Below the pieces are notes generated by a model. The model made no database searches, had not been told where the DNA came from, and was given only the letters and a program-made list of their open reading frames with translations. Shown here piece after piece: positions 45,668-58,598 of a DNA stretch of 64,000 nucleotides; the first letter of the stretch is position 1; every line of letters begins with the position of its first letter. Location: the NCBI RefSeq assembly GCF_029852145.1, contig NC_079972.1, positions 2,132,901-2,196,900 of the forward strand. The letters run 5' to 3'. Source of the DNA: Microplitis mediator (taxonomy: Eukaryota > Arthropoda > Insecta > Hymenoptera > Braconidae). Both the position numbers and the translations under genes were made by a program.

Positions 45668-46513
45668 ATGGGTAACCTGTTACGTTATAGTTTAATAATA
45701 CCAGAATAATGGTATCTACATTTTTCAAAAGATCAAATTCTGGATGATATTCGCCATCATATTGTATTATTGAATAAAAACGGTGAAAAATTTGAAAATT
45801 CAAGACTACAAATTGGTGATATTATAACAGAATCAAAAATTTTTGATATTGAAACATGCTGGTGGTTTGCCAGATTAGGTGATGCAGAACTGAATGGCAG
45901 AACGTATTTCTTTACGAAAAATTTAGTTTCTGAAATGTTTCCAGAATTTGAACATGATTACATGATGAATCAGAGGAGAAAAGAAAGACAAATAATGATG
46001 GATCGGTTCTTAACTCAATCAAACAATAATTATGATTATCCAGATGATGGTATTGAGTTGGATGAAAATGAATTTGAACGCTTGGATGATATAAAAGTAT
46101 TTTTAAAATATAAAGCAATTATACCAAAAATCTGGACAGCTAGTTTGAGTATAGATGAGGTTGTTGAAGGAATCGGTGAAAAAATTGCAAGATTTATGAG
46201 AGATGAAGAGCCGATCCAAAATGGTGTTATCACGATAGGAAATGTACCGGCAGTTTTGAAAATAGAGAACGAAAAATTTTGCTGGTGGTTTAGTCTGTTA
46301 GGTCATACAGAACCTAACATATATGATTATGAATTCACAAATGATATTTTAAATTATGGATATCCTAAATTGGTTGAACAAGAGTTAGAAAGATTAGAAG
46401 AAGCAAAACGATTGAATGATATGAAGAGGAAAAATAATAAATCAAATGTAAGAGATGTGAAGAGAAAATATGATAAACTAAATCAAGAAGAGAATTGTGA
46501 TAATGGTCATTAA
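45668..46513 (+). pseudogene. Unrecognised two-repeat protein, only gene of the spacer
   Basis: ATG at 45,668 opens MGNLLRYSLIIPE, then a TAA at 45,707. The same frame continues for ~267 codons to 46,513. The protein contains two related units: GDIITESKIFDIETCWWFAR with YFFTKNLVSEMFPEFEHD, and IGNVPAVLKIENEKFCWWFS with YEFTNDILNYGYPKLVEQE. Each has a Cys-Trp-Trp-Phe core, an aromatic-Phe-Thr-Asn/Lys motif and a helix. A basic C-terminus follows (KKNNKSNVRDVKRKYDK). No known Polinton protein matches it by eye. It may be an accessory protein of the element or a captured gene. The internal ATG-free start after the stop is unclear. Confidence 0.55.
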
Positions 46514-47427
46514 AGGTGATGATTCAAAATATTTATTAAAAGTAGAAAAATTTCGAGAATAGAAGCTGATAAATATTTATAAAAGTGTGAGATATTAAAA
46601 AAAAATTTTGTATTTTAATTTTGATTAGATTATTTTGAAAAATGCAGATGATAAATATTTATTTCAAGTGTGAGATATTAAAAAAAAATTTTTATTTTAA
46701 TTTTAATTAGATTATTTTGAAAAATACGGATGATAAAATATTTATTTCAAAGTATTTAGAGAAAATAATAAATATATATTAGAAGTATTTTATATAATTA
46801 AGGGACATTAAAATAAGTTTGAAAAGTTTTGATGATTTAAAAAAAAAAATCAAGATGATAAATATTTATTTAAAGTATTAAAATAATGTTTTGACTAATT
46901 TTCATCAAATTATTCTATAACAGATTACATTTAATTATTGTAAGACAACTATTTTGTGTGTTTTTTTAATAAAAAATAAAAGAAAAAAAATTATCTTAAT
47001 TTAATAAACTACCAAAATTTTGTATAATATCCCATTCTCATTTGAACGTAAAAATTAATTTATGTTTCTATATTTTTAATATTAAACTTAAATTACAAAA
47101 GTAAAATGTTTTTATTTCAAATAAAGTGCACTTGTTATTAAGTATATGTAAAAATATATCAGAAATCCCCCCCCCCCCGTCTTCTGTTTTTTAAAAATTT
47201 ATTTATGAATTTTGTTGTTCGAATTTCCCACGCACATTTCAACCATCAGCATTCGCGTCGCTACTGCTCGCTCCACCTCCATCGCTCATTCTCCTCTGCT
47301 CTTTTCTCCAAAATGTAAAATTTAAAGTAATATCATAACCGATTATTTTTTCATTTAATTACGATAAGTTTATGCATAAGAAGTACATTTTTTATTGAGT
47401 AATAAATTAATCTATTATTCTTTAATA

Positions 47428-47489
<62 letters not shown>

Positions 47490-48792
47490 TTTATTATTAT
47501 TCATAATCATTTATTATTTATTATTTAATTGATTCAAATAATAAATAATAACTGATTATAAATAATAATTATTTATTAAAAACAATACTTACAATTTTTC
47601 TCAAAAATCTGCGACCGATACCCAACGCGTTGAGACACTTTTGCGATTTTAGTTGAGAGATTTGTATGTCCGAGAGTAAAATTTTTTTTGTATAGTTTTG
47701 AACAACCAATGATAATGCATGACGCCTAAAAACTCGAGACCTGATTGGTCCGTTACACTATGACGCAGTTATGCTGTCACCGGCAAGTTATGACGTCAAA
47801 AATGCTTGTTATTTACGCGCGGGAAAGGTTATATCTACCGAGGCGACCTCTACTGAGATAGACTAATATCACACATCAATACTCGTAATCGATAATGGTG
47901 GTAAAAATTTGAAATTTGAATAAATTAAACTTGTCGCGCACTGATTTGAACGACAATCGATTAGGGAGTTTTTTATTTATTAATGATTATTAATTATTTA
48001 AATCTAAATAATTTTGGATTTTTTTTGACACAATATTTTAATGCTATTAAATCACTTTATTTATAACAATAAATATCAACGAAAATTATGATTGTTTACA
48101 ATGTATAAGAAATTATTGAAATTGAATTTTTGGGAGCAAGACGTTCGCGTTTGAGTTTTGGTTCTTAACTAATTTGTGAGTATTTTATAAACAGATTCTT
48201 CCCTTTTTGACGTTGACATACAAAGTTTCATTCTGCGTCAAGAAGGCATGTTTTAGATCTTCAAGAGTGTAATTGGTTAAGATATTTTGAGTAGGAGTAA
48301 CTGGGTGTGGACTGGTAGATGACGTAGCTTGTGACGTATTAGAGAAAAAAGCAAGAGTGGGAAAGCAAGCGCAAGACCCAAAGGGTCCACGAGCGTGGGA
48401 CGTAAGTAAAGTAAAAAAAAGGGTCTATGCCTTGCACCGCGTAGTGAGGTCATAAATAATATTTATGACCATCCAAAGGATATTTAAGTTGGTTTGAAAT
48501 AAAAAGTGTATATATAAAAAAAAGAGAAAAGGTTTAGTAAAATAAATTTTAGTAAAGAAATTTAGAAAAATATATAAATAAAGTTTGTTAAATGTGAGAA
48601 TAGTGTGTAGTAAAATAATAAAATTTTGAAAGCGTGTGAATCTGAAAACTAAACATTTGGCTAGCAGATGTTGAAAGATAAGATTTTGAGAAATTTTGTG
48701 TTGTAAATTTTTTATTTTATGATTTTTCGTGAGAAAATAATTTTGTGTAGTTACGTGTTTTTTGGTACGGAACAAAACTTATGGAAGTGAAA
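46514..48792. other. Spacer, non-coding part
   Basis: Duplicated AT-rich words (TATTAAAAAAAAATTTTTATTTTAATTTT-like near 46,590 and 46,675) suggest small tandem duplication. A 12-C run lies at 47,167-47,178, a pyrimidine-rich CpG stretch at 47,220-47,310, and (TA)n at 47,432-47,487. The stretch 47,610-47,880 is less AT-rich (CCAACGCGTTGAG, GACGCAGTTATGCTGTCACC). A minus-strand open frame near 48,425-48,775 is Phe/Lys-biased AT translation and not believed. Confidence 0.55.
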
Positions 48793-49310
48793 ATTTAATA
48801 ATTATACATCCCTGACAAATATTTTTTTTTAAACTTAAAATGTATAATAATAATTAATTATTTTTATAAATTATGATTAACTTAATCTATTAATTTTATT
48901 AAAGGTTAACAAATAAATAAATAATTATACTTATTGGGATAAAAATTTCAAAATCATACATACCTGACAAATATTTTTTGTTTTAAATCAAGCAATTTTC
49001 TTTCAAACTTAATAATATATTAATTATTTTTAATGGATAGCTTAATTTTATAAATTATAATTAACTTAATCTATTATAGGTTGAAAATAAAAAATTCAAA
49101 AATTAATATTTTAAATTAAAGTTTTTATTGAATGTTTATAAACCAATCTTTTAAAATTTTTACATTATCATATGTACATGAATAATAATTATTATTATTT
49201 AATTGTTGATGATATTTACATAAGTTTTCTTTTTTTTATTTACAACTATTTACATAAGTTTTTTAATTTACAACGATTTACATTAATTTTCTTTTTTTAA
49301 TTATTATTTT

Positions 49311-49350
<40 letters not shown>
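49311..49350 (-). repeat. (GAT)n in the polymerase C-terminus, right
   Basis: Mirror of 44,707-44,746. An equal unit number at a hypervariable microsatellite argues that the two arms are very recent copies. Confidence 0.9.
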
Positions 49351-49351
<1 letters not shown>

Positions 49352-51124
49352 TTACATTTTTTTTATAGCCCCATGGTAGGGTGTCATGACTGCCGTCAAT
49401 GAGCTGGCGCTTATCATCAGCCCAGCTCAATGCAATTTTATTTTGCGCAATTGTCCTAACATCATGTCTGGTTGATTTTATTAAATATTGTTTTTTTGTT
49501 AATGTGACATGTTTTTCAAGACATTTCTTGAAATCATCAAACGTGATCGTTCTCAAAGTAGGACCCTTGAATCCTTTGCTCGTTTTTTGGTCTTTTTATT
49601 CTTATATGTTTCAAATGCATATAATTTAGCCCTGAGTCCAGTGAATTCAGTCATGATTTCACCATTATTCTCATCCTTCATCAGACCCAGGACTTTTTTA
49701 TTGGCTTGTGGCATATTGTAAACATTATCAGCGGGGTAGTCAGAGGTGTCAAACTTTGAGATATCACGTTTGATGATTTTATAGACATCTGGTACAGTAA
49801 AATGATAGATGAGACTGTCGGTGTCAGTATACATTAATTTTGACTCATCATTTTTAAAGTTCTTTTTTACATAATTATAATGAAAATCATGAATAAATGT
49901 TTTAGACAAATCTAAAATACAAAAGCCCACATAGATAGGTTTATTGAAACAGACTTTTACTTTCTTCATCTCAATAATTACCATATCTTTATCAATCATG
50001 GTAAGACTATGGAAATTTGGTTTACATATCAATTCTTTGACACCATATCTACCCTCCCATTCAGTTTTTAATTGTACATCTTTGTGCTTTCTTACATTTT
50101 CCATAGTCTTACCAAATACAGCGTTGTTCGTTAGTTTATAAAAATTTTTTTCAAATTCGTTTTTTGCTAATTTTCTACAGTCAGTGTTTTTATCAATATA
50201 TGATTTGAGCCCTGGCTATTGTTTGAACTGTAGTACTCTGTGGAGTTTTGTTAATTTTAATCCTAATTCTAGACATTGTTTTAAATTTTTGTAATGTATA
50301 ATATAATTATTTTTATCATACAAAATTGTTGATAATTTCGAGTGTTCGGATCCTGGTGGTACAAAGTGCTCAGAACACAAGGGCAAATCCTTGTAAAGTT
50401 CATGTAAATCTTCTGGATACTCTAAGTCTACTTCTAATATATATCCTATATCATCATTATCATTTAAAAATTTATTTACATCATCATCTACATTTTCCAC
50501 CCACTCAAATGAACCTGTCGGCAGTGACATACTCATAGCTGCGCCGTATAAATTATTTACATCATAGTACATCAAGTATGATTCAGCTTTGCTTGGATCA
50601 AAGTCTTCACCCATGTACCGATTATTAGCAGCAGCATATCGGTTTGTACACTGAGATACTCCACCTCTGATACCTTTCTCGATAAAAAGTAACATTTCAG
50701 GATCAGTAAGAAGCTGAAGTTCCACACCAGTATATTTCAACATAGCATCATTAGACAGACCGGGAGCAGTATAGTAATGTAACGGATCCAAACTGTAAGT
50801 TTCAAAGCAGCTACGTCTAAAATTTTCAAACACATCTGACACAAATATGACAAACAGTTGCCTGATCATGTGTCTCTTGCTGCTGTTTGGTGAGTGGTTT
50901 CATCGGTATAGGATTTTTTAAATATCCTTCGTATTCAATAGCTAATTTTTCCAACTTTAAAATAAACCACCCAATACAAAATTTTGAACGATTTAATTCG
51001 AATTTAGATAATTTATTATCATAACTGCAATGTTGATAGAATGCTACACTATGTGGAACATGCTTCTGAGTTTCATCATCTCCTGGGGTTTTTTCTAGTG
51101 TACATTCCAAGTCTGCATACACAA

Positions 51125-52471
51125 TGTTATGTCCAAATAATTTTTTTTTTATGTTAATAATTATTTAAAATAATTATTTCTGAGCTCCTCTTTGCAAAGC
51201 GCGCGAAAACGCAGCGTCAGCTTTTTCACCTTTTTTATGCGTCAAAGAATAGTGGGAAGACACCTGCAATAAGTTTAACGAATAAACGATAAACTGTCGT
51301 CACTTTCCACCAATGACGATAATTATAAATTCCCCATCAAATTGCCAAGCAAAGTTTATAAAAAGCCTGAGCACCCATAACTCAGGGCTAGTCGGTTCAT
51401 AAAACTTACGGTCCGCGAATATTCGAACGTCGAAATTTCGTGTAGTCTTATTGCAGGAATCCGCCCTAGGCGTTGAAAAGTCAATAAGAGGATTTTTAAT
51501 AATTTTTAACTTAAACCCTATTGCAGGAATCCGCATCTGCGCGAAAAGTCAATAGGGCACTTCTTAAATAATCTAGGCTAATTCTTATTGCAGGAATCCT
51601 CATCTGCGTCGAAAAGTCAATAAGAAATAGTCAAAGATTGCTAAATTCTATTAACCTTACTGCAGGAATCTGCCCTAGGCGTCGAAAAGTCAGTAAGGGA
51701 TTTAAATTTTATATTAACAAGCCTCAAATATTGATCTAAAATTCGATCTGACGCAACTGTAGTAATCGTTCGTCTAGTACAATATTTGTCGGATTTTAAA
51801 AACCATCCGGTACGATCGAACCAGTGACGCAAATCACGTGAATTTGCGATTCCATCTCGTGCCGAGTTAATTTGCGCATAAAACCACTTTTCGGGTGTGT
51901 AAAAGGACGCATTAAATATAAATTAAAATCATATAAAAATATCTGTTAAGGATAAATAATCCTATAATATAAATTAAATAAAAAGTTGTGAAAAACGAGA
52001 GTGAACAAGTGACGTTCAGTTAAGACGTTGTAATTTAAAATACAATAAAAGATCAAGTTCATCACTCATCACCTTGCGGTTTCATTCGAAAGTAGTACAT
52101 AAGATATCATCCTATCAACCCAGCCGCACCCATTCTACCAACCCTCAGGAAGGTCGAGTGAGCTGTTTAGTCCTGGAGGGATAATAGCTGCCGCACTAGA
52201 AGAATTGACATCGAAAGGTAGGTGAAAGAACTATTTTTCTATCATTCGTAAAATACTTTTGGTTTAAACAAGAGCACCAGTCTCTTTGAAGACGTTTGGG
52301 TTCTTCATTTTCGAAAAGATCCACTATAAATAATAAATTATAGGAAGATAATTTCTTCCTCGTATTCTTTATTGTTGTCCGCACCCTCCAACCCGCTTGT
52401 CCAAAATTACTATCGCTACCAAAGGGAGAAATCCCGGATAAATAATTAAAAATTAAGCAGCGGACATAACA
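51125..52471 (+). repeat. LTR-A (1.35 kb), right copy
   Basis: Mirror of 41,585-42,932 and one base shorter because of the indel near 51,541. Confidence 0.75.
51447..51698 (+). repeat. Four hairpin repeats inside LTR-A, right
   Basis: Mirror of the left set. The single-base deletion that distinguishes the arms falls in the third unit. Confidence 0.8.
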
Positions 52472-52786
52472 TAAAGAACACTGGTGGCAGCGGTGGGATT
52501 TTCGAAATTAAAAATCCTTTTTTTTGAGCCACAGGTATCATTTTTCTACCAATTTTAAGACTAAAGGTAGATTTGTGGTAATTTTCCTATTTTCGAAATT
52601 CTAAAAATTGTAAAATTTGGATTTTCGTGGCATTTTTGAATGTGCCACGCCCTGTCTTCGTGGACTTGTCACACCTTCACAGGTAGCAACTTCACGTATC
52701 GCGGTGTCAGCACCTTCCGCCCCTTGAATTCCAACTTCGAGGAATGCCAGGTGTCCACACCTTGCGACATCGCGACGTAGTTGCAG

Positions 52787-54895
52787 TGTTACGGCGTAAC
52801 ATGTCAAATTCCAGAAATAAAAAAAAAATTTTATAAATAAAAAGGAAAACTATTAAAGAGTATATTATATACCCAAGGTCAGTTGATTGTTGAGACTGTT
52901 GATGTGAAACAAAAAAAAACGATAACCCAGATAAAATAAGAAAAAAACAGATTAAAAATTGGAGACGCAATATTCTAACGTACTGACGAGAAAATAAATA
53001 GGATAACCATTCATAATCTACATATCATGAAACCACTATAACATACCGCGACAGGAAATATAAATAATAATTTTGACGTTCTACAGATAATAAATCTCAT
53101 AGCCACCTATTCATAACAACATGAGAGAATTATAATAGCCCAGCGGTTAACGACAAAAAAACGCGAGATTAGGATAAAAGCTTATATACCGACTGGCTAA
53201 ACAGTATAGATCAGTCAGGGAATCTACTATTTCGTTCCCATTATCTTTCACTAACACATATGTAGGAATATAGTTTTGTCTCTAATAACTCAACTAAGTG
53301 TTGTATTTGACGCTTGCGCTTTCACGGTCTCTTCTCTTGACGCGTGCCATCATTATAAATTCTCCTTATTTGGGGATACGTGCTGCTTGACCCATCTTCT
53401 ACCGCCCCTCCGTAAGATGTATCCCTCCGCTTCTCATTAACACATATGACATTATCCCAAATTTCCACTTGGAATAACTCGATAAATAATTGAAATTATT
53501 ACAACCTAAAAACGCCATAATAGTCCGCATTTTTACCTAAATTCATTGAACCAAGAATAATATAAATTTTTCTCATAATTATCCCATAATAATTACAAAT
53601 GTCATGAAGCTCCTTTATACTAGTTCTATGAAGACTAGCCTCACGCCCCTCTACGTAGTGTATCCCTCCGCTTCTCACTAACACATATGAAATTATCATT
53701 AGTTCCCACTTTGAATAACTCGATAAATAATTGAAATAATTATAAATTAAAAATATCATCGTGACTCGAATTTCCACCTCAATTAATTGAATCAAGAATA
53801 ATATAAAAATTATTCATAACTAATCCATAATAATTAAAAATACGAATAACATCTACACCAATAATGATGAAAAGAAATAATTAGAATCAATCGAAAGATA
53901 ATAATAAGGAGATTAATAATCAATAAACACCTATGCTTTAAATCAAATTAATAATCCGTAATTAATAATTTAAAATAGTCTCTATCTAATAACATGGAGA
54001 ACGGGTGTATTCTTCTTGGTGGGGACATTGTTCTAGAAGCTTCTACCCGAAATGGTCACGTACGCCTTTATCCCACACCACGCCCCGCAATTCGTCAAAT
54101 CTTCCAAATAACATTAGTTTTTGGTAACAAATCTCAAATCAAGGTCGCGCGTGTTACCCCTCGCCTAGGAATGTGCCTATAAAAGCTGCCGCGAATCAGT
54201 CCTCTGCGCCCATTAATTATCAAGCTCTTGATTACGCGAAATCTTAATATTTTAAATATCGAATTTTTATTTCTTGCTCGAGTCGTTATAATATTAAATT
54301 CAGAATTTATACAATTTAAATAGAATCATTTTAATTAAAAATAATTTCGATTTTTAATTCTTTTATTCAATATTATAAATAATTTAAATAACTAAATTAT
54401 TTCTATTGAATATTATTGCTGCTTTAATTTTTATTATTCACATTTAAATGAAGTTTCGTCATATTAAAAAGTATATTCAGACAGATTGTCAATTACCCAG
54501 TATACGTAAACCCCTTTACTCATTTACATCAACAATTATCAACAATCAAGAACCGTAACCAACCACCAAGCCACCTGACAACGTTATATTCCAAATCGAA
54601 TTTCAACCAACAATAATTTTATACGAGTCGAATTCCAATCAACAATCTGGTCTCCAGCTCAGCCAAATCTTGTATCCTGACATATTGTTATATTGAATAA
54701 ACCAACTGTAAGTTTAATAAATTGTTCATTTATCTAGTGATAAGACACATCCATTCACCTCGTACATCCTATTTTCGTATATTGACATACTCGACACTAA
54801 ATAGCGAGGTCCCCGCTACCCGAGTAAATGGCTTAAGTGCTTTGACTCAAAATTAAGGGACTGAAAAACGTGTTTTCGTCATCTTGGACGTAACA
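52787..54895 (+). repeat. LTR-B (2.1 kb), right copy
   Basis: Mirror of 39,161-41,269. AATAAA at 54,696-54,701. It sits ~315 bp after LTR-A, in the same orientation. Confidence 0.65.
54178..54185 (+). promoter_or_regulatory. TATA box of LTR-B, right
   Basis: Mirror of the left box. Confidence 0.6.
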
Positions 54896-55047
54896 GCAGA
54901 GTCGGCAAAAGTCGTACATCGATTTTACTGTTGCAGCTTCGAGCTGTAAAAACTAATTCCTTTTTTCTCTTTCTGGCCAAGTCAGCAATTTTGTCCTGAG
55001 TACAGAGACTTATAATATCGTTGTTTCACGTGTCACCTTAGAATGTG

Positions 55048-56640
55048 ATGTCTACCATTATACGCGGCAACAGAAATAGGTGGCGAAGAGAACAGACGCC
55101 ACCTCCGGTGGAAGGTTCAGGAGACAACATGGTGTACCCTAAACCCGTTATTCGGTTAAATTGCCCGGTACATGATGAAAACATCGCATCATCTCAATAT
55201 AAATTGTCTTTTGAATTTTATCGCGAATTGCCGAAGCTTGATAGTAGAGATCCAAATTGCAAACGAGATTTTGAGAATTTTGAAGCAATAATTAGAAGGT
55301 GGATGCCGTATATCCATCCTAATCACAACGGTATTTTTATGACTAGAATTTATCACCGGTTGTTTGGTCATATTCGTAGCATTTTGTACGACGTTACAAT
55401 CCGTTGCGTCTCTGATATTCTTGAAGCCTTGAGCGATACATTTCATAACCCAGATATATGGCAAGCGCAATTGGCTAATGCTTTCATAGAGAATGGAGGA
55501 TGCATAACTGAATTTTATTTTAGGTTGCGTAACATGATTAAGGGTTGGCTGTCTTTTACCCCTAAGAGAGATTTAAGGTATGTGTCTGAAAAAGCGGATC
55601 AAATTGCATTCGACATTTTCTACGAAAATTTACCTAATTATATGAAGCGTATTGCAGTTAAGAAAGACCCTCAAACTCTGGAAGAACTTTACCTTGCGGT
55701 TAGACAAGAGACATTTTTTTATAAACCTCGTCGCACTTCGAGCTGTAAATCCCCTGATTATCGTTGAAATGTGAAAAGTGGGGGACGATATTTTAACGAA
55801 AATCGAGTCTCTGCTAGTCCCATTCAACAACCAAAGCCTATTGTTGATACCACTATTGTTGATACCTACTTTGTTCTACAATCTGGAAGTTTAAGAAAAG
55901 TCGAAGTTTTACAAAAGATTTATCAAGCATCCGTTCAAATTATTCCAGAGCCAACTTCCTTTGAGGAGTCTCTTCCTAACTTGAGCAGTCTGGATATTTC
56001 TGCTTTCCAGCCCAGTTATACGTTAGTCGAAGAAAGGTCCGTAAGTTCCCAAATTTTGGAAAAACCTTTAATCCTTTCAGATACTAAAAATATTTCTCTA
56101 AATATATTGCCTATAAGTCAAAATTACTCAACATTATCAAATTCTAAAAATAAAATTTTTGAAGAAAGGCAATCCAACATTGAACTTCATTTCGAAATAA
56201 AAGATCCTGAAAGTACTAAGTTAGAGTCAAGTGAAGTGGGGGACGACAAAATTAATGCAGCCTTCAAGAAAATTTCAGAATATAAAAAACCGTTCGTAAT
56301 TTTCAAACGATTAAATGGCCTAGAATATATTTTAATAAGCGACAAAGTTTGCCCTTCGACGTTTTTCAGAGTTATAAATTTATTTTTCACCGAGGCAGAC
56401 AAATTTTTAAATGCAGGCAATCCTGAAACATTGGATCGAATTTTCCCAATCCTACTTAAAGGAAATAAGGAAGCTCCGCCAACGCTTCTCAAAGTATTAT
56501 GGAAGGAATTCTATAAAAATAAATTCTATTTAATGTTTCTCAACGATTCGAAATTTTTCAGAGTAATTCCAAATCATTCTTGTAAAGTCAGTACTTTTAG
56601 GAGAGGGGGGGACGATGAAAGGTATATATACGATACTTAA
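55048..56640 (+). pseudogene. LTR-retroelement Gag, right copy
   Basis: Mirror of the left Gag, with the same TGA (55,765) and the same truncation at the polymerase junction near 56,630. It lies ~150 bp after the LTR-B end, a normal distance for a Gag start. Confidence 0.6.
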
Positions 56641-57849
56641 GTATAATGGAATTATTGTACTTTTTTCGGATTTTTTATTACAAAATTCTGACTCGATACC
56701 GTAGACGTTGATTGGTAAATCATTCAATTTTTCAAATTTAGAGATATCATTTAAAGTGATTGGAAAATTTATACCTTCATATTTTAATATAGAACTAAAG
56801 TGTGGATATGATGTTTTTCTCACAGGATTGGTATAAGTAGCAGGATGTAATGCTGCTACAACGCTTCATATAAAACAGTATTCATCTGAATTTTCAATGT
56901 TTAATACTGCTTTTTTCGCCTGTATGTCCTTGGGTAGCTTCACGAACGTTGAATCGCCAGCTTGAAGAGGCGCATATCTCGACATTGTAATTATCAAACT
57001 GTGGATTTCAGTTAAACTCCACCCAGAATCTTTTTGATTGAATTCCTCGACTTTTTTCAATAATTTATCGTTGACATGATCTTTGTACCAAGTAGCAAGA
57101 GATGTTGCAGCTAAAATTTCTCGGCTCTTGGTGTTGAATGTCTTTGTTTCTTCAATGACATTTTCAGCTTTTACATTTTTGAATTTGCAAACTAATTCGA
57201 CATTCACTTTAAGTCCAGCAACATCTCTGAGCATATTCTCAACTTTTTCAATGATTAGGTCTTGAGCATCATCGAGAAAAGCACGAAGATCAGTATGAGC
57301 TTGATTCACCACGCATCCTGATCTGATGTTATTTGAGAATGCATTTTCAAGATCTTGCCACTTGATGAGACGTCGGTTTGCACGCAAATCACCACCAGTT
57401 ACTTCTCCACTCAATTGTACAAATTGATCAGCATACCAGTACAAAAGTATAATATTTGCTCGTACACTTCTCCTGACTTGAACATTTATCTGAGGATCTA
57501 GCAAGATCTCATTGAAGTAATCAATTGTATCAGCACACACTTGATAACACTTCTGGCAATGTTCTTTAGCTAATGGCTTATCACGTAAATCATTGAATGA
57601 TTTAATTATTGAATCTACTGGACGCTGAAGCGCCGCAATAAAATCGTTTTGTGCCATTTTTTCAAAAGTTCACTTAAAATTATTTTTTTAAAAGTTCATC
57701 ACTAAAGTCACTGTTTATATTTACACTTGAAAGTTTATCACTAGTATTGTTTATTAAGTGGTTTTTATATAAATAAATTAGTTTATAAAGTTTATTAAAA
57801 AAAATCACTAAGATTGTTCATTTAAAAGTTTATCACTAAAACACTTGAA

Positions 57850-57945
57850 TTATTTATATATTGTTCAAATAACCACTTAAATTATTTTTATATTGTTTAA
57901 ATAATCACTTAAATTATTTTTATATTGTTTAAATAGTCACTTAAA
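57850..57945 (-). repeat. Three 32-bp tandem units upstream of the polymerase (right arm)
   Basis: Mirror of 36,111-36,206. Confidence 0.85.
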
Positions 57946-58598
57946 ATTGTTTATAAAAATTTTCAGAAAAAAAATTCTTTAAACGCACACGCAAAGAACT
58001 TTTAATCGTGAGAGATTCGTAATTCATTGAGAGAACTCGTACTTCTTTTTGTGAAGTATGCTCTCGCGCGGTTCTTTTAAAGGTGGGGCGCGACTCATCA
58101 ACTGCGCAGTAGAAAGTTCTGGCACTCATGAGTACCAACCTTAAGAAATAAAATTTCATAGAAACTGACAAAAAATTCCCTAGAAAATAGCAAAGTACCA
58201 ACCTTATAAAACAAAATCCTCTAGAATCTTGGCAAAAAAATTCCTAGATTGTATCATTATAACCTAAGATCTAGATGGCGCGACGGAAAGTTTGATGTCA
58301 TCTACTACGCAGTTAGAAATTTAACTGATGAGTCATGAACTAAAAATAGAATCGAGTAAGTCACCATCTAAAAATAAATATTCTACTACGCAGTTAAAAT
58401 AGGACAATAGAAAGTTTTTTTCTCGGAACTGGATGAGTCATCATCTAAAAATAAACATTCTACTACGCAGTTAAAACTAAACTCGATGACATCATCTAAA
58501 GATATAATCAATTAAGTCATAGCTAATAAAAAAAATCGCTGTCGCTAAAAAATAAATGTTGTAAAATCTTACATTTTCTGATTAGTGTATCATAACTC

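Larger units (their letters stand above)
49278..57657 (-). pseudogene. Protein-primed DNA polymerase B, right copy, same lesions
   Basis: Mirror of the left gene with all the same breaks: nonsense codon near 56,868, LTR-element block 51,125 to about 56,630, internal deletion near 50,847, TAG near 50,216 and frameshift near 49,577. Sharing every lesion shows that the gene was dead before the arm was duplicated. It is read toward the spacer, converging with the left copy. Confidence 0.9.

Noticed and set aside
48425..48775. Minus-strand 116-codon open frame in the spacer
   Set aside because: Composition is Phe/Lys/Asn-biased as expected from AT-rich non-coding DNA; no domain, start context or repeat of it elsewhere.
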